In this document: positions 11,081 to 23,300 of the stretch, piece after piece
Position numbering within the stretch: the first letter of the stretch is position 1
Layout: every line of letters starts with the position of its first letter
NCBI RefSeq assembly: GCF_003171515.1
Contig: NC_089390.1
Location: 4,526,001 to 4,590,000, forward strand
DNA length: 64,000 nucleotides
DNA from: Pyrenophora tritici-repentis
Lineage: Eukaryota > Ascomycota > Dothideomycetes > Pleosporales > Pleosporaceae
Reading direction: 5' to 3'
The notes under the pieces: generated by a model
The model's database searches: none
Told to the model about the DNA's origin: nothing
The model's input: the letters and a program-made list of their open reading frames with translations, nothing else
Translations under genes and position numbers: made by a program

Positions 11081-11823
11081 TGCGAAGGTTAAGTAGAGAT
11101 TGAGCAGGTAAGCGACCTAGAACACCAGAAGAAGGTCACCGCTTAGCCGCGGTGAGTTCAATTACATCCCTCGCCGCGGGCAGACGTGTTCGTCCTGGTG
11201 AAGGCGAGTCCTTAGCGCGGATATACAAACGGCGCGTTTGCGTTCGTGACCGCTACTTGCCACTGTGGGGTAGAAACGACAAACAGATCAGTGATTTGAC
11301 CTCGAATTAGCTCAGGAGAGCGTATAGACTGTGAGAAGAGACTTAGAATAAGAAATACAAGTAGTTATAATGAGTTAGCAAAGGAGGGTCTTAAGTGATG
11401 CGTATCAGATTTTATACTAGGATAGCTCGTGACAGTTAAGAGAGAGAGCACATATTTTGTGGAGGCTTTCAAGGGTAGATCAGGGTCAATTTATAGCTGT
11501 AATTGGGTAGGGAGAAGGGGGGTTGTTCAAGAGCAGAAGCCTTGGGTCACATGTGGGTGTCATATGTGTAAGGTTACAAACATGTATATCAGCAATATTT
11601 GACAACAAATGCGGACTTGCTGATCTCTTGAGAATTGGTGAGAATTGGATAGAAGAAGGTAAGACATTCTATGATTAAAGAGACTACAGCCTGATATGAC
11701 CCTAAGTATGAAGTGTAAAACGCAAAATAAGAACCATCTCCTAAGAAGATGAGAAGTATAATATGAAAAAAGAAACATTCCTCTAAAGCTGAAAGACACA
11801 AGCTGTGCTGCTTTTTCATGACC
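11081..11823. other. Intergenic, no gene seen
   Basis: It contains the RING gene promoter (right of 11081) and the 3' flank of the following minus-strand gene. Short ORFs look random. Confidence 0.5.
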
Positions 11824-12576
11824 TCAGGGTCTGTAAGGAGGAGGTGGCGCATCATACTCCCCCAACTCTGTAGATACGGTAGGCGTATAAGCTGCCCCTT
11901 GGTGGCCATGCTCATATCTGTATGTCTCCCAATCATGATTGGCAGTATGTCCAGCACTATACGCCTGATCGCCAGCCATCTCGTATGTGAGGCCCGGCGA
12001 TGTAGGCGTAGCGCCAAAAGCTGGTGTTGACACGGAGAAGCCCGCATTGCCATACGGACCATTGCGCGGTATAGCAGGCGACAAGGCTCGACTTTCTTGC
12101 TCCTGTGCATTCTGTGGACGTGTCCCGTTTGCAATGGGCATGCGCGATAAGGTTGCGAAAGAGTCGCTGCGTTGTAGGCTAGGCTGAATGATGATCTGGG
12201 GTTTACGCTGCGGGACCGGCCGTCTCGGGATGTTGAAGCTCTGGGTGTGGGGAGGGGCGTGCGGCCGGTGTTGGAACTGCGTGTTCGCTTGAGGCTCTGC
12301 CTGGGATTGACAGAATTGCGGGCGAGGCTGCTGCGGCACTACGGGGGCATAACACGCGTACTTTTGCGGCGGTATCGCGGGCGGTTGTTGGTGTTGGGCA
12401 TGGTGATTGGCTTGCTGAGGCCAGTTCTGCTGTTGTTTGGTGCAAGTTGCACCCGGGAACGTCTTGTTCCGCTTATGCTGCGTGTCTTGATCGACCCTCT
12501 CTTTCTCATTCTTTTTTCGGTAGTGTCGGTGGAGGAGATATCCACCGGCAACTATCTCGAGGCCACCAAAGATCAT
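11824..12576 (-). CDS. Uncharacterised Pro/Gln-rich protein with short N-terminal hydrophobic segment
   Basis: From the ATG at 12576 the exon encodes 250 residues. The N-terminus MIFGGLEIVAGGYLLHRHYR is a hydrophobic stretch followed by basic residues, compatible with a signal anchor. The rest is low-complexity: Gln/Pro/His-rich with PPPPYRP at the C-terminus, which resembles a PY-type ligand for WW domains. An upstream ATG at 12648 is in frame, and another at 12806 opens an out-of-frame ORF that stops just after the chosen start, so it could act as an upstream ORF. No family is recognised, and the start is uncertain. Confidence 0.6.
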   Translation of the reverse strand: MIFGGLEIVAGGYLLHRHYRKKNEKERVDQDTQHKRNKTFPGATCTKQQQNWPQQANHHAQHQQPPAIPPQKYACYAPVVPQQPRPQFCQSQAEPQANTQFQHRPHAPPHTQSFNIPRRPVPQRKPQIIIQPSLQRSDSFATLSRMPIANGTRPQNAQEQESRALSPAIPRNGPYGNAGFSVSTPAFGATPTSPGLTYEMAGDQAYSAGHTANHDWETYRYEHGHQGAAYTPTVSTELGEYDAPPPPYRP

Positions 12577-13146
12577 TTTGCCGTCTGGAGTAGAACACAA
12601 GCAACGTTTGGGGCAGAAGATGCTGGGGAGGACAGTGACCCAAGGCAAACAGTTTTTTTGCTGGGCAAGGAAGGGGAGGAATGACTGAGGCCATGATGTC
12701 GGACGAGGTGCTGCGCCTCTATTGTCGGGCTATTTGGGAAAGAACTACTGGCTGCCGCATTCCCGCGTGGTGGCGGAGTCTGATAGCGCTGAGCGGACAT
12801 GTCCAATCATCATTGCTCGCTTAGATACCCATTTATGGCGGCATACCCCTGCCAAAAAGTCGTCGTTCCCGTTGCGTGGAGAAACGGTTGTGACAAAAAG
12901 TGTGACTAGTCTTGATATCTCAGTCTAGTGTTGAGGTGTGAAGGATTCTGTATCGCATCGAGTGTGTCAATGCTTTGGATCAAATTGGGCGACGTTTGGC
13001 GAGGTATTACCGAATACAGTAAAGCTTGCGAGATGAACCGACATTCTGGCTCTGGCGGTGATGTCCTGTCGACTTTATCACCCTTCATATTCTTCAGGCT
13101 CCCAAGTCCTCCATCAATTCAAACTTAATCCAACAGGAGGACTACT
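12577..13146. other. Divergent intergenic region
   Basis: This is the space between the minus-strand Pro/Gln-rich gene and the plus-strand transporter. It presumably holds both promoters. No other feature is visible. Confidence 0.5.
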
Positions 13147-14588
13147 ATGGAGTCGAAGAGCAAACATGAAGCATCTCTTGGAGAGCTCGAGTTACAACCA
13201 ACACGAGAACCAGCAATTGAAAACCCAACTACAAGGCTCAACCCTCCCATTGAAGAGACAAGTCTAACAAAAAGAAACCTATTCAAAGTCCTCGCAGCAA
13301 GCATCTCATTCTTCTTCGCCGGAAATAATGATGGAAGTCTAGGAGCACTAACACCCTACATCTTACGAACCTACAACGTAGGCACCGAATACGTAGCGTT
13401 GATGTAAGCACCCCTTTCCAGCCCAAACCCCCCTTAATACCCTATACCAACTTACCACTAGCTATGGCGCCACGTTCCTCGGCTGGCTCTTCGCCGCCGC
13501 AAAAAACAGCCACCTAATCCGGTACCTAAACCTCGGTGCCATCCTCACCCTGGGCGCCTTCATCCAACTCCTCGCCCACACCCTCCGCTGCTGGACCCCA
13601 CCCTGCGCCCTCTACGTCATCACCTTCTTCTTCCAAGCAACAGGCATGGCGTACAATGAATCCCACGCCAACACTTTTGTCGCCTCCATCGACGGCGCAC
13701 ACCGACTGTTGGGTTTCATCCACGCCATGTATGCACTAGGTTGTCTAATTAGCCCGTTTGTAGCGACTGCTATTGCAGCGAGAGTGGGCGGGGAGTGGAT
13801 GTTGTTTTATTTGTATCTTGTAGGCATTGGAGTGGTGAATGTGGGGGTTGTGGGTGTAGCGTTTAGGGATTGTTTGGGTATGCATGCAAAACCACAGCAG
13901 TCTGCTGCTCCTGGAGACCCTTATGGTGAGGGTAGTCGCAGCAGGATTGCTAATCGTGATATCATCGATACGCTCAAGTCGCCGTCGGTCTATTTGCTTT
14001 CGCTCTTTTACTTCTTCATGTTGGGCACGGGGATCACGGCTGGTGGGTGGGTGGTTGAGTATTTGATCGAGGCTCGGAACGGCCGTCTACCTGATATCGG
14101 GTATGTTCCTGCGGGGCTGTGGGGTGGAGTGTTTCTTGGACGAGTGGTTTTGGCGGAACCTACGCATCGCTTTGGGGAAAGAAGGATGACGATGGTGTAC
14201 TGCGTTTTGATACTTGCATTACAACTGGTCTTTTGGCTGGTCCCGAGTTTGGTCGGTGGCGCCGTGTCCATCTCGATAATAGGTTTCTTCTATGGATCTA
14301 TGTTCGCTACGGTAAGGCTGTCTCAAAGTGCAAAGATTGAGTGTACATGCTAATTTTTGATAGGGAATGAGTATTGGATCGAAATTGTTCCTAAAGGAGA
14401 TCCAAACTACGGCACTTGGATTTGTCTTTGTACTAGCGCAAGCCGGGGGCTCGTTCTTTCCGGCTGTCACGGGTATCATTGTTAGTGAAGCAGGAGTCAG
14501 GGTCATGCAGCCTGTGCTCGTAGGCTTGATAGTCTCAATGGGAATCTCGTGGGCGCTGGTACCAAAGGTGAAAAAGCGGAATGAGTGA
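13147..14588 (+). CDS. MFS transporter, BSC6/fucose-permease-like
   Basis: Three exons (13147-13403, 13462-14311, 14364-14588) encode 443 residues. A hydrophilic N-terminus of about 45 residues precedes a series of about 11-12 hydrophobic helices. The first helix carries GNNDGSLGALTPYI, the typical opening of the BSC6-like MFS family. Further signatures are GMAYNESHANTF, the RLLGFIHAMYALG helix, and GVFLGRVVL...HRFGERR between helices. Known role: plasma-membrane secondary transport of small solutes; the substrate cannot be read from sequence. Both introns (58 and 52 bp) have good GTAAG donors, and the joins keep the helices intact. The divergent neighbour has no obvious functional link. Confidence 0.88.
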
Positions 14589-14766
14589 GCGGTCATGCAT
14601 CATGAAAGGATACCCCACGCTCTACAGACGAATCGAAGACGAACTCGGATTTTTTTTTCTTAGTTTGGCGACGTAATAAAAAACCCCACCTGTTGTATTG
14701 AAAATCAGCCGACGTATTCTCCAACCATGATGTACATATGGTAGATGTCTACTCCAAACCCGGTAA

Positions 14767-16751
14767 TTATGCAGGGATGATATTAGCCACACTCCTCCAA
14801 AAGTCACATCGAGCACCTCGTCCATTTTCCCAATTATACGCATTTCCCAGGGTAAACTCATTTACAAGTCCGGGTCCCATAGCATACGTTAAATTGACCG
14901 GCGCTATCGTTCGACTCGGGTCTTGAATCAGCTGACCACCAGTCTGATTAAGGTTGACGAGATACGGTTGTGGGACGGTGTAAACAGGCCACTGGGTTGC
15001 TGCTCTAACTTTGGCTGTTGCATTTGAGCCGGCAGCAACAGAGGCTGGGATCGAGGGATTGCCTTTCGTAATGAAGTTGCCCCAAATCGTCATGAAGGCG
15101 CGTTGGAAGTCGACACTGAGGAATGGCACTTTTCCAAGTGGGCCAAGGTAGCCGGCCACATCTATGGCATGTGTGGCTGGCAAGGCGCTGTATTGATATT
15201 GGTACGATGTACGACCGCCGCCGGAGTATGCTGCAGCGATCCAGTATGAGGGACAGATGAAGGTTAACTCTGCATAAAGATTCTATGTGGTGTTAGCAAT
15301 GCGAAAAATGTGCGGAGGAAAGTGAACGTACGTTTGCTCGTTGTTGTTGCCCCACAGCGACCGAGCTTTGGTCAAGTGCACTGGGTCCTGAGAGACCGGT
15401 GGTTGCGAATTTGACCGCATTGGGTGACTCCGTATTGTTTTTGATAGGGTACCAAGCCAGGACTTCGGCAATATCCGAGTCCGAAAAACCGGGTAGGGTG
15501 CCTCGAAGCCACGACATAAATTGGTCTTGAGAGGTGATATTTTGCGGTACAAACAACGGCCCTTCGTCTGTATATATTTTGTTAGTTCCAGTATATTATT
15601 CATTCTGATTGCTTGATTCTTACCGGCAGCATTTCCAACCAAGGCGGTTCGCCCATTCACACGCTTTTCAAGCAGCTGCTTACTCGGTGTACTTTGCACA
15701 AATGATCCGTCGGTAACGGGAAGGAAGGTCCATTGGCCAGCAGCTCCGGCAGCTCCAACTTGAGTTGAAGCGTTCTGCAATGTTGCGGTGTCCTTTGAGA
15801 GAAGGCACTCAAAAACCGTGGAATTCGCATCTTCGCATTCGTCTACCGGGCATCCCGCGCGCTCCGCAAATGCATAGTAGCTCTTTGTCGGTATCGAAGC
15901 ATTATATGCGTGCTGTTTTGGCAAATACGGCGAGGCAGCGATGATGTTGTGGAATAGCGAGTTTTTGTCGTGCCCACCATATGCCATGTCGTGTAGCATA
16001 ACGGAGCCACCACCGGAGCTTTCGCCTGAAATGGTCACAGCTGAGGGATCTCCGCCAAATTGCGATATATACGCCTGAATCCATTGTAGCGCAAGATACT
16101 GGTCATGCAATCCAGCATTGACAACACCTTTCCGGGCTACTTCATCCGAGGCCAGGAATCCAAAAGGACCAAGCCTATACTGGATAGACACGACGACAAA
16201 GTTCAATCCGTTGGTGGTGAGGATATCGGTAAAATCTTGCTGACCGCTCCCCAATCCGTAACCGCCGCCATGAATCCATACCAAGACAGGAAGATTGGTC
16301 GCATTGGCTGGGCTTTGGACATTCAAGAAAAGACAGTCTTCAGAGCCTGGTGCAAGCTGAAACGTTGCGGGCGACCCACCAGCGGCGACTTGTTTACACT
16401 CAGATCCATAGGTGTCGGCTTGTATGGTTCTGGTGCGATTCACAGCTGGGGTATGTGGTAGTTGCCAGCGGAGTTTACCTGTCGGAGGTGCAGCGAAACG
16501 AATACTAGGAGCTTACGTCAGTCAGAGTCAATATTGTTAGACTTTTGCTAACCCTACCCTTTCCATGTGTTGATACCAGTACTCGAGTTGCTGACGCCCC
16601 GGTATATCTCATAACCAAGGTCTACCTCAAGGCTGCCGCTTGTAGTGCTGTGTCTCTGGCGTAGCAGCTCACTGAAAGGCTGGGAGTGCGGCGACGCCAC
16701 TGCCGTACAAGAAACCGATAAGACACCCGCAAAGAGTGAAATTAGCTGCAT
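14767..16751 (-). CDS. Secreted type-B carboxylesterase/lipase
   Basis: Four exons (16751-16558, 16504-15624, 15567-15332, 15282-14767) encode 608 residues. A signal peptide (MQLISLFAGVLSVSCTAVAS) is followed by a carboxylesterase type-B alpha/beta hydrolase domain. Visible motifs are the joined entry motif KGIRFAAPPTG, the SEDCLFLNV signature, the oxyanion-hole HGGGYGLGSG, and the nucleophile elbow GESSGGGS with the serine near residue 227. The late PATHAIDV segment fits the catalytic-His region. Known family role: hydrolysis of carboxylic esters outside the cell; the natural substrate is unknown. All four exon joins restore the family sequence, including GNAA-DEGPLFVPQN, so the gene appears intact. 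Confidence 0.9.
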
Positions 16752-18717
16752 GATAACTGGAGTTGATGAGCCAGGCTTGTTGCATGTACCAGAAACGCGC
16801 AAACAACCTTCGAGTTAAGTAGACGTTTCTAGTCACCGTAATTTCACAGTCGTTCTTGTCTCCGGTTGAGATGGCATCCGAGTTCCGGTATTTCATACCT
16901 GAGCGTTACGTGATGCCACGCACACAAATTCCCGATAGAACCGCGAAGACTCTTGGCATTGATCGAGCAATGGCATTGGACTATAATCGCATCTAGCGTC
17001 CATCGGTGAGTTTCCGGATATTGAGAGGGCACGGCTCAGCTGGTACACCTTGGCCCGCTGACAGGTGTGGAAGAGCCCGGCAGATTGGCTCGGCCCAACT
17101 ACCGCCCAACGCACTTTCCAGGTTGCGTTTATTTACAAACAGAGCATGCTTTGACATGAATGAAACCCAACAATGAAAAGTACAGCTAAACAGCCGAACA
17201 CAAACATAGAAAGACCATGTGCGTTCGATGTCAACCTTCCCAATATGAGCTACATGGGTAGTTCCGAGCGGTAAGTAAGCTGACATAGGCACGGACTTAT
17301 GGACCTCGGACCCAAGGCTGGACGTCGTGCATCTCCCGGATGGACATTTTCACAGCATCCGAAAGCCAATCAGTATCGCATCTGCTTAAGACGGATCTTG
17401 TTCGCAATACTGTGGTTGTGCTGAGAGCCAAAGCTCGGGTAGACACTGAGGACTTCGATTCAACACGTGATAAGTCTGCTGTCTTACTGAATAGGGGTCG
17501 CTCCTTACCTGGATAACACCCGCTGGCTCATACACTAGTTGTGTTCTCCAGTTAACCACGTTTCCCACGTGGCCTTTCTCCGCAGTGTCGGGTTTATTGT
17601 CGAAACTGATACATAGTATCTTGGAGGAGTTATTATGTCGAGCCGACTGACATACCACTAACCTCAACGTGAATCCGTATTCGGCGCTAGTTCTTCGAGT
17701 CTTCTTAACAGCATTTCTAGACGTCATTAATACCACTACGCTCTCACGACTGAGTGAGAAAGGGGTCTTCTTAAATTTTCTGACCAGATGCGCCTATCGT
17801 ACTTCAGTCTTTCCACCAGAACTCCTTGTGGTGAATCATCTATACTAAGTATTCCTAGAATCTGCAAAAGTTAGAGCACCCGTACTTGTACGAACAGAAC
17901 TTGCAATTGATAGGAGACGATAGGTTTTCCCCTTTCTCTATTTCCCGTCCGATCACGTATGCATCTTGAGTGGATCTAATCGCCAGAGATAGGTGTGGCG
18001 CATCTATTTGAATGTGAGAAATACAATCTTCTCGCTCCGACGGTGATAAGTCCGACCCGAAGTCCAATTTGGAAGTATTCAAGGATAAGTTTTCCGAGCT
18101 TTATAATGTCCAGGACGAATGTATGTCCCCCAAAGTTAACCAAACCGGCTACTTACCTAGGTAAGGTCTGGAACCAGAGGTGATCTGCGATTTAATTCAC
18201 AAGAACTAGTCTATCGGGTCACGGTCCACCGGAGAGTGATACCCGTACTAATCTTACTCCAGAACGGCGAAAAATAGTGGAGTGTAAAGCAAAGTGTATT
18301 CATTGACGCATAGAATGGAGCCAACATAAAGAAAGGACGTCGATGCAAGCATACGCCAAGCAAGGCGTCCAGCATGTCGGAGTTCGGCTCACATCAACAC
18401 GGGAAGAACGGTTTCTCCAGTCTTGGCACACATCATCAGTGGGATACTCACACTTCCCATAGAAGACCCACTGGGCAGCTGATTCCTGTTTGGTGTATTC
18501 GAGGCACTACTACTGCGAATCAACCTTTCATTAGATGTAAGGCCCGCCTACCGGGGTGATACAGAACGCCTTACTGACGTGGAGCTCGCCGCCTTATCAA
18601 CTAAGTCACAGTGCCGCGATCATGAATCCCTATATAACCTCCATGTAATCCCAATTCGTCTACCTAAGCAGCGTTTATCCCAACCAAACCAAAAAATACA
18701 CGTCCAAAACAACAACC
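16752..18717. other. Gene-poor gap of about 2 kb
   Basis: No ORF here shows a recognisable domain, signal peptide or plausible splice structure on either strand. I see no terminal repeats or RNA genes. The right end should hold the promoter of the glycoprotein gene at 18718, the left end that of the esterase. Confidence 0.5.
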
Positions 18718-19831
18718 ATGCTACCAACCCATCCCCTCCTCACACTATCTCTCCTCCCCTTAACCTCAGCCTGGGATTTCTACGCCAACCACACAATCGG
18801 CTCCTGCGTCGAAGTCGAGTGCCCCGCCGCCGACCCTGCTGAAGCAAAAGGCCAGGTCCTCTCTGGATGCCGCGTTCAAAACCAAAACCACCGCACCATC
18901 GGCCTGCGCACCTTCTCCACAAATATCACTGAAAACACATCTCAGAACCTCACCTGGACAGTCGGCATGACACTCTACGACGGCATCGACGCCCAAGGCC
19001 GCAACGCCAGCGGTACACGAACCGTCGAAAAAGACTATTATCTCGGCACGCCAGCGAATCTGAATCTGTCGAGGAGTGATCTGCCGTACGAAGGCTGTGC
19101 GTTTCTTTTCAGGGAGAATAAAGTTACCGGGCCGACGTCGCTTGGGAATGCAGGACCATCTTGTAGCGATGTAGTCGGGGATTGTGGACCGGCTTTGTTG
19201 ACGCAGGCGAGGGGGTTGGTGGCGAATAGTAGTATGATGACGGCGGGGGATGGGAATCAGACGACGGAGCAAACGTGCACGCGTCTTGCGGCTCAGTTTA
19301 ATAGCTCTTTGCCGGGCGCTTGTGAAACCTTCGCGGGACAGGATCGTTGGAATGGTATTACTGGTATAAGTGCGTTTTTTCCACCTTTCCCACCCCTCTT
19401 TCATATTGCCCATAGCTCCAGCAATCCTAGAATACTAACACATCCCCTCCTCCGCAGCACTAACCGGCCCCTCTGCAATCTATCCACCATCACCCTCAGC
19501 AAACGCATCTTCAAACTGCCACCCCACACTCCCCAAATCAAACAACTTATCCTGGGCGGCGGCATACAACCAAACAGGTACCTATTACGCCGGATCTACG
19601 ATTCAGATGATCAACGGCGTGGATCTTGTTTTGACTTTGTTTTGGTCGCCGGATGGTGATGTGCAGGGGGCGTTGGAAGAGCCGGATGTTGATGTCGAGT
19701 GTTTGTGGCCGATTGCGCTGAATCAGCGAATGCTGGATACCCAGGCGGATGGAGGGGCTGTGGGTGTAGGTTGGAGCTGGACTGCTGTTGTTGGTGCTGC
19801 TTGTGTGCTGTTTGCGGGTATGCTTGTGTAG
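18718..19831 (+). CDS. Secreted or GPI/membrane-anchored glycoprotein, unknown function
   Basis: Two exons (18718-19363, 19458-19831) encode 339 residues. The N-terminus is a signal peptide (MLPTHPLLTLSLLPLTSA). The ectodomain has about ten N-glycosylation sequons and paired cysteines (CVEVECPA, SCSDVVGDC). The C-terminus is a hydrophobic segment of about 20 residues (WSWTAVVGAACVLFAGMLV) with no cytoplasmic tail, which fits a GPI-anchor signal or a single membrane anchor. The 94-bp intron (donor GTATAAG, acceptor CCGCAG) joins WNGITG to ALTGPSAIYPP. I do not recognise the family. Confidence 0.75.
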
Positions 19832-20320
19832 TGGTTTGGGGATTCATTGCAACTGGGTAATATGAAACACTTAACATGCTGGTATGTTAAAGCTGCTGTA
19901 GGCGACAGTCACGTCTACCGAGTGTACCTACATTGGCAAGTATCACCACCCAAGTGCGAGGTCAGAGGAAGCTTTCCAAGTGAAAATAACGCTCATTATG
20001 ATGATGCTACGCTAACCATGTCCGCCGCTCAATGCTTGAACGCCATTTATCTCTCGCGAGTCCGTCCCTTCTTGAGCGATCTAAGAACCCCCCCAAAAAG
20101 ACAAAAAGATAGAAAGAAAAAGCATACAAAGTACTATTACAATAGACCATCCGTGCCCAGACCGAGAACTCCGACGAATACCAAGTCCCTAGTGGACAAA
20201 AAATTGTAAGAAAAGTTCATTTGTCGATGGTATAACGCAATCATGTCCAAACCAAAAAACGCCAGCTTCATTGAAGAACCTTTCTCTTTGCCCAATATAT
20301 TTGCTCCATGCCATGCAAAA
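19832..20320. other. Convergent 3' flanks
   Basis: This is the space between the convergent glycoprotein gene and the giant gene. An A-rich run near 20095-20130 fits 3' UTR sequence. Nothing else is recognised. Confidence 0.5.
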
Positions 20321-23300
20321 TCAAGCAATCCTTCTCTTCAAACCACCAAGTAACCCCTTGAGGCCACTTGATTCTTCCTTCTTCTTCCTCCTGTCTCGTC
20401 GCTCAGTCTCGCCTCGCTTGGGCCGCGGGCGCTCTTCACCACGGTCCCTAGTGCGTGGACGATCAGATTCGACACGACGACCAGAAGGCCTCTCTTTCTC
20501 GGTGACGGAGATGCGACGTGTCTTTGGGCGTTCTTCGAGCTTGGACGGCCGCCTGCTGCGACGACGCTGGCGACGCTCCTCATCTGAGATGGAAGGTACA
20601 CCAACGACACCGGCAGAGTCTTCAATGATTGGTGAGTCGTCGATCACTTCAGCGTCCATCTCATATTCGAAAGGCTCGGGCGGTGGCGGAGGAAGATCAT
20701 CGACAGGTTGGGGGACAGACATTCCTCCATCACGACCGCCAGACATCTCATGTTCTGGACGGCGCATGTAACGTCGCTCTTCCTTCCATTTGTAGTAGTC
20801 CGCTTCCTCTTCGGGCGATGCGAATTGGCGGCGTTGGGCGTGTGAGTGACGGCGACTGCGATGAGGACGTTCGGTACGTTCGCGGCTCTCGTTCGATGAG
20901 TGATCCCTACTTGAAGGCCTGTCCGTCTCCAATTCTCTCCGCGATACCTTGACAAGACCCTCCATGGTGTTGGCGCGTGCGCGAGTCGACGATCTCGTGG
21001 GCTTTGAGGTAGGTGAGGCAGTTTCGGTTTTTGAGCGACCGAAGATGCCAAAGAGGCTACCACGCTTCACGTTTGGTGGAGTATCGCGGGTACTCAGGCG
21101 TCTACGTGGGGCACTGCGAGGAGGGGTTTCGACGTCTAGAGGCGGAGGCGGAGGGGAGGAAGAGTCAAGTTCGTCTTCTTCCGCAACTCGTCGAGCAGTA
21201 TCCCGAGATGGCTCCATGAAATCCTCATCCCTCGGTCTTGGGGCGGTCAACTTGGCTGCCTCACGCTCTGCTCTCTTCTGTCTTCGTAGCCTTCGAGCCT
21301 CTTCTTCGTCGCGCAATGCCTGTTCAGCCCTCTCTTTTTCCAAAAGCTTTGCCTCTTGCTCCTGCCGCCTTGCTTCTTTCTCAGCCTCATGCCGTTGCCG
21401 TCTCTTCTCATGTCGAATACGCCTCTCCTCTTCTTCTGCGGCGGCCTTCTTCTCCTCTTTGAGTCTGCGCCGTTCTTCAATCGCCCTTACAAGTTCTTCC
21501 TCTGCCCGTTTAACTGCACGACGACGCTCGCGATGCTCTAGTTTTCTTGCTTCCTCTTCAGCCTTGAGCCTAGCAGCATCTGCCGCGGCGAGACGCTCTT
21601 TCTCAGCTCGTCGAGCTTCGCGTCGCCTCTGTCGTTCAGCCTCCTCTTCTTTCTCATCAACAATGCGGCGCTTGACATGTCTGTCCCCAACTTTGACGTC
21701 ATGGTGCCGCGAGCGATACTCTGGGTAGGCTCTCTCTCTGTCGCTGCTGCTGTTGGTTCTCTCGGCCTCGCGGAGCCTTTCTTTTCTGCGCTCGGCGGCC
21801 TCGCGTTCGGTCATGCTGTCGCGTCGCTTAGTCTTTGGCGGCTCAGGAGGAGCTGTTGAAGGCATTGCTGGTCGATCCCGCGTGCTAGCACCACTTTCGC
21901 GTCTGCGACTTGAGTGATGGTGACCGTCTCGATGGGCACGTGAATGACGACGGCGCGTTTTCTCTTGAGTAGGAGTCTCAGATGGAGGTCCGTCTTCGAC
22001 AGCAAATTCGCGATCCCTAGCAACATCATCGTCGGCAGATGTGTGCACAACAGGAATTGCAATCGTTGGAGGCGGGGGTGCGTCGATAGTTTCACTCCTC
22101 TCGAGAGGCTCTTCTGCAGGGACTCCTTGGTCGGGTATCTCCTCCATAAGTTCCCGCGCTTCGACTTGATTGTCTAGTTCTGGCACCTCCTGGTGGGCTT
22201 CTTCTTCTTCCAGTGGCTCAGGAGCCTCTTCCTCAACTATGGGAGTCGCGTCGACCATGGCCTCTGGTTCGATCGGAGATGCCTCGGGTTCAGCAGGCTC
22301 AGGTTCCGGCGCTGCAGCGACCTCTGGTTCGGGAGATTGCTCAGGCTCCTGTGCTGGTTCTGGGATCTCTGGAGTCTCCTCAACGACTACCTCGGCGGTT
22401 TCTGGCATCGGTTCATCTTGTTCTTCGGGTTCGATTACAGCCTCCGGTTCTTGCGTTGGCTCAGGCTCTTCGATGTGCTCCTCTTCGACAATGGGTGCTG
22501 CCTCGATCTGAGGCTCCTCTTCAGCTGCAGGCTCAGATGGCGGCAGTGACTGCTCCTCGGCCTGGACTTCGGCCTCCGGCTCTGGATCAGCTGGAGGCTC
22601 GTCTTCGACCACGGGCTCAACCACCACTGGTGCTTCATCTTCGATCTGAACCTCGGATGTTGGCACAAGTTCTTCCTCCGCAGACTCCTCAACCACAGGT
22701 TCTTCCTCCGCAGGCTCCTCCACCACAGGGTCTTCATCCGCAGAGTCTTCCTCCACAGGCTCTTCCTCTGCTTGGGGTGCTTCAGGGATTGGCTCGGGTA
22801 CTGGAGCCGGTTCAGGTTCCACTACATCGTCCTCATCATCGGGTGCAGCCACCTCAACTACACTCTCTTCTGCAACGTCCTCCGTAGAACCCGCCGGTAC
22901 TTCCTCACTCGCTTCTGCCTCTACGGGTGCAGCTTCCTCTGCGGGCTCTGTATCTTGCATTGCCGGGGCTTCCTCGACAGCTGCCACAGCATCTTCCTCA
23001 GGTTCTTCTGCCGGTGGAGGCTCTGGTTGGTCATCCAGCTTCTCTTCCTCAACAGCGGGTTCAATTGCATCTCCATCTTCCTCTACGACTGATTCTTCAG
23101 GAGCCGGTGCAGGCTGGTCTTCTTCTTGCTCTTGGGTTTGGACTGAGTCAACCTCTGACACGGAAGCTTCGCTCGCATCCTCACCCTCGTCTGCGGCATC
23201 CTCAACCTGCTCTTCCGCTGGCTCTTCAGCTTGAGCCTCAACTGCCGAAGATTCTGGCTCGATTGAAACTTGAGAATCGTCCCAGCCAGAATCAGCCTCG

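Noticed and set aside
12573..12806. Upstream minus-strand ORF (MDMSAQRYQTPPPRG) as first exon of the Pro/Gln-rich gene
   Set aside because: I found no donor and acceptor pair that joins it in frame. At most it is an upstream ORF.
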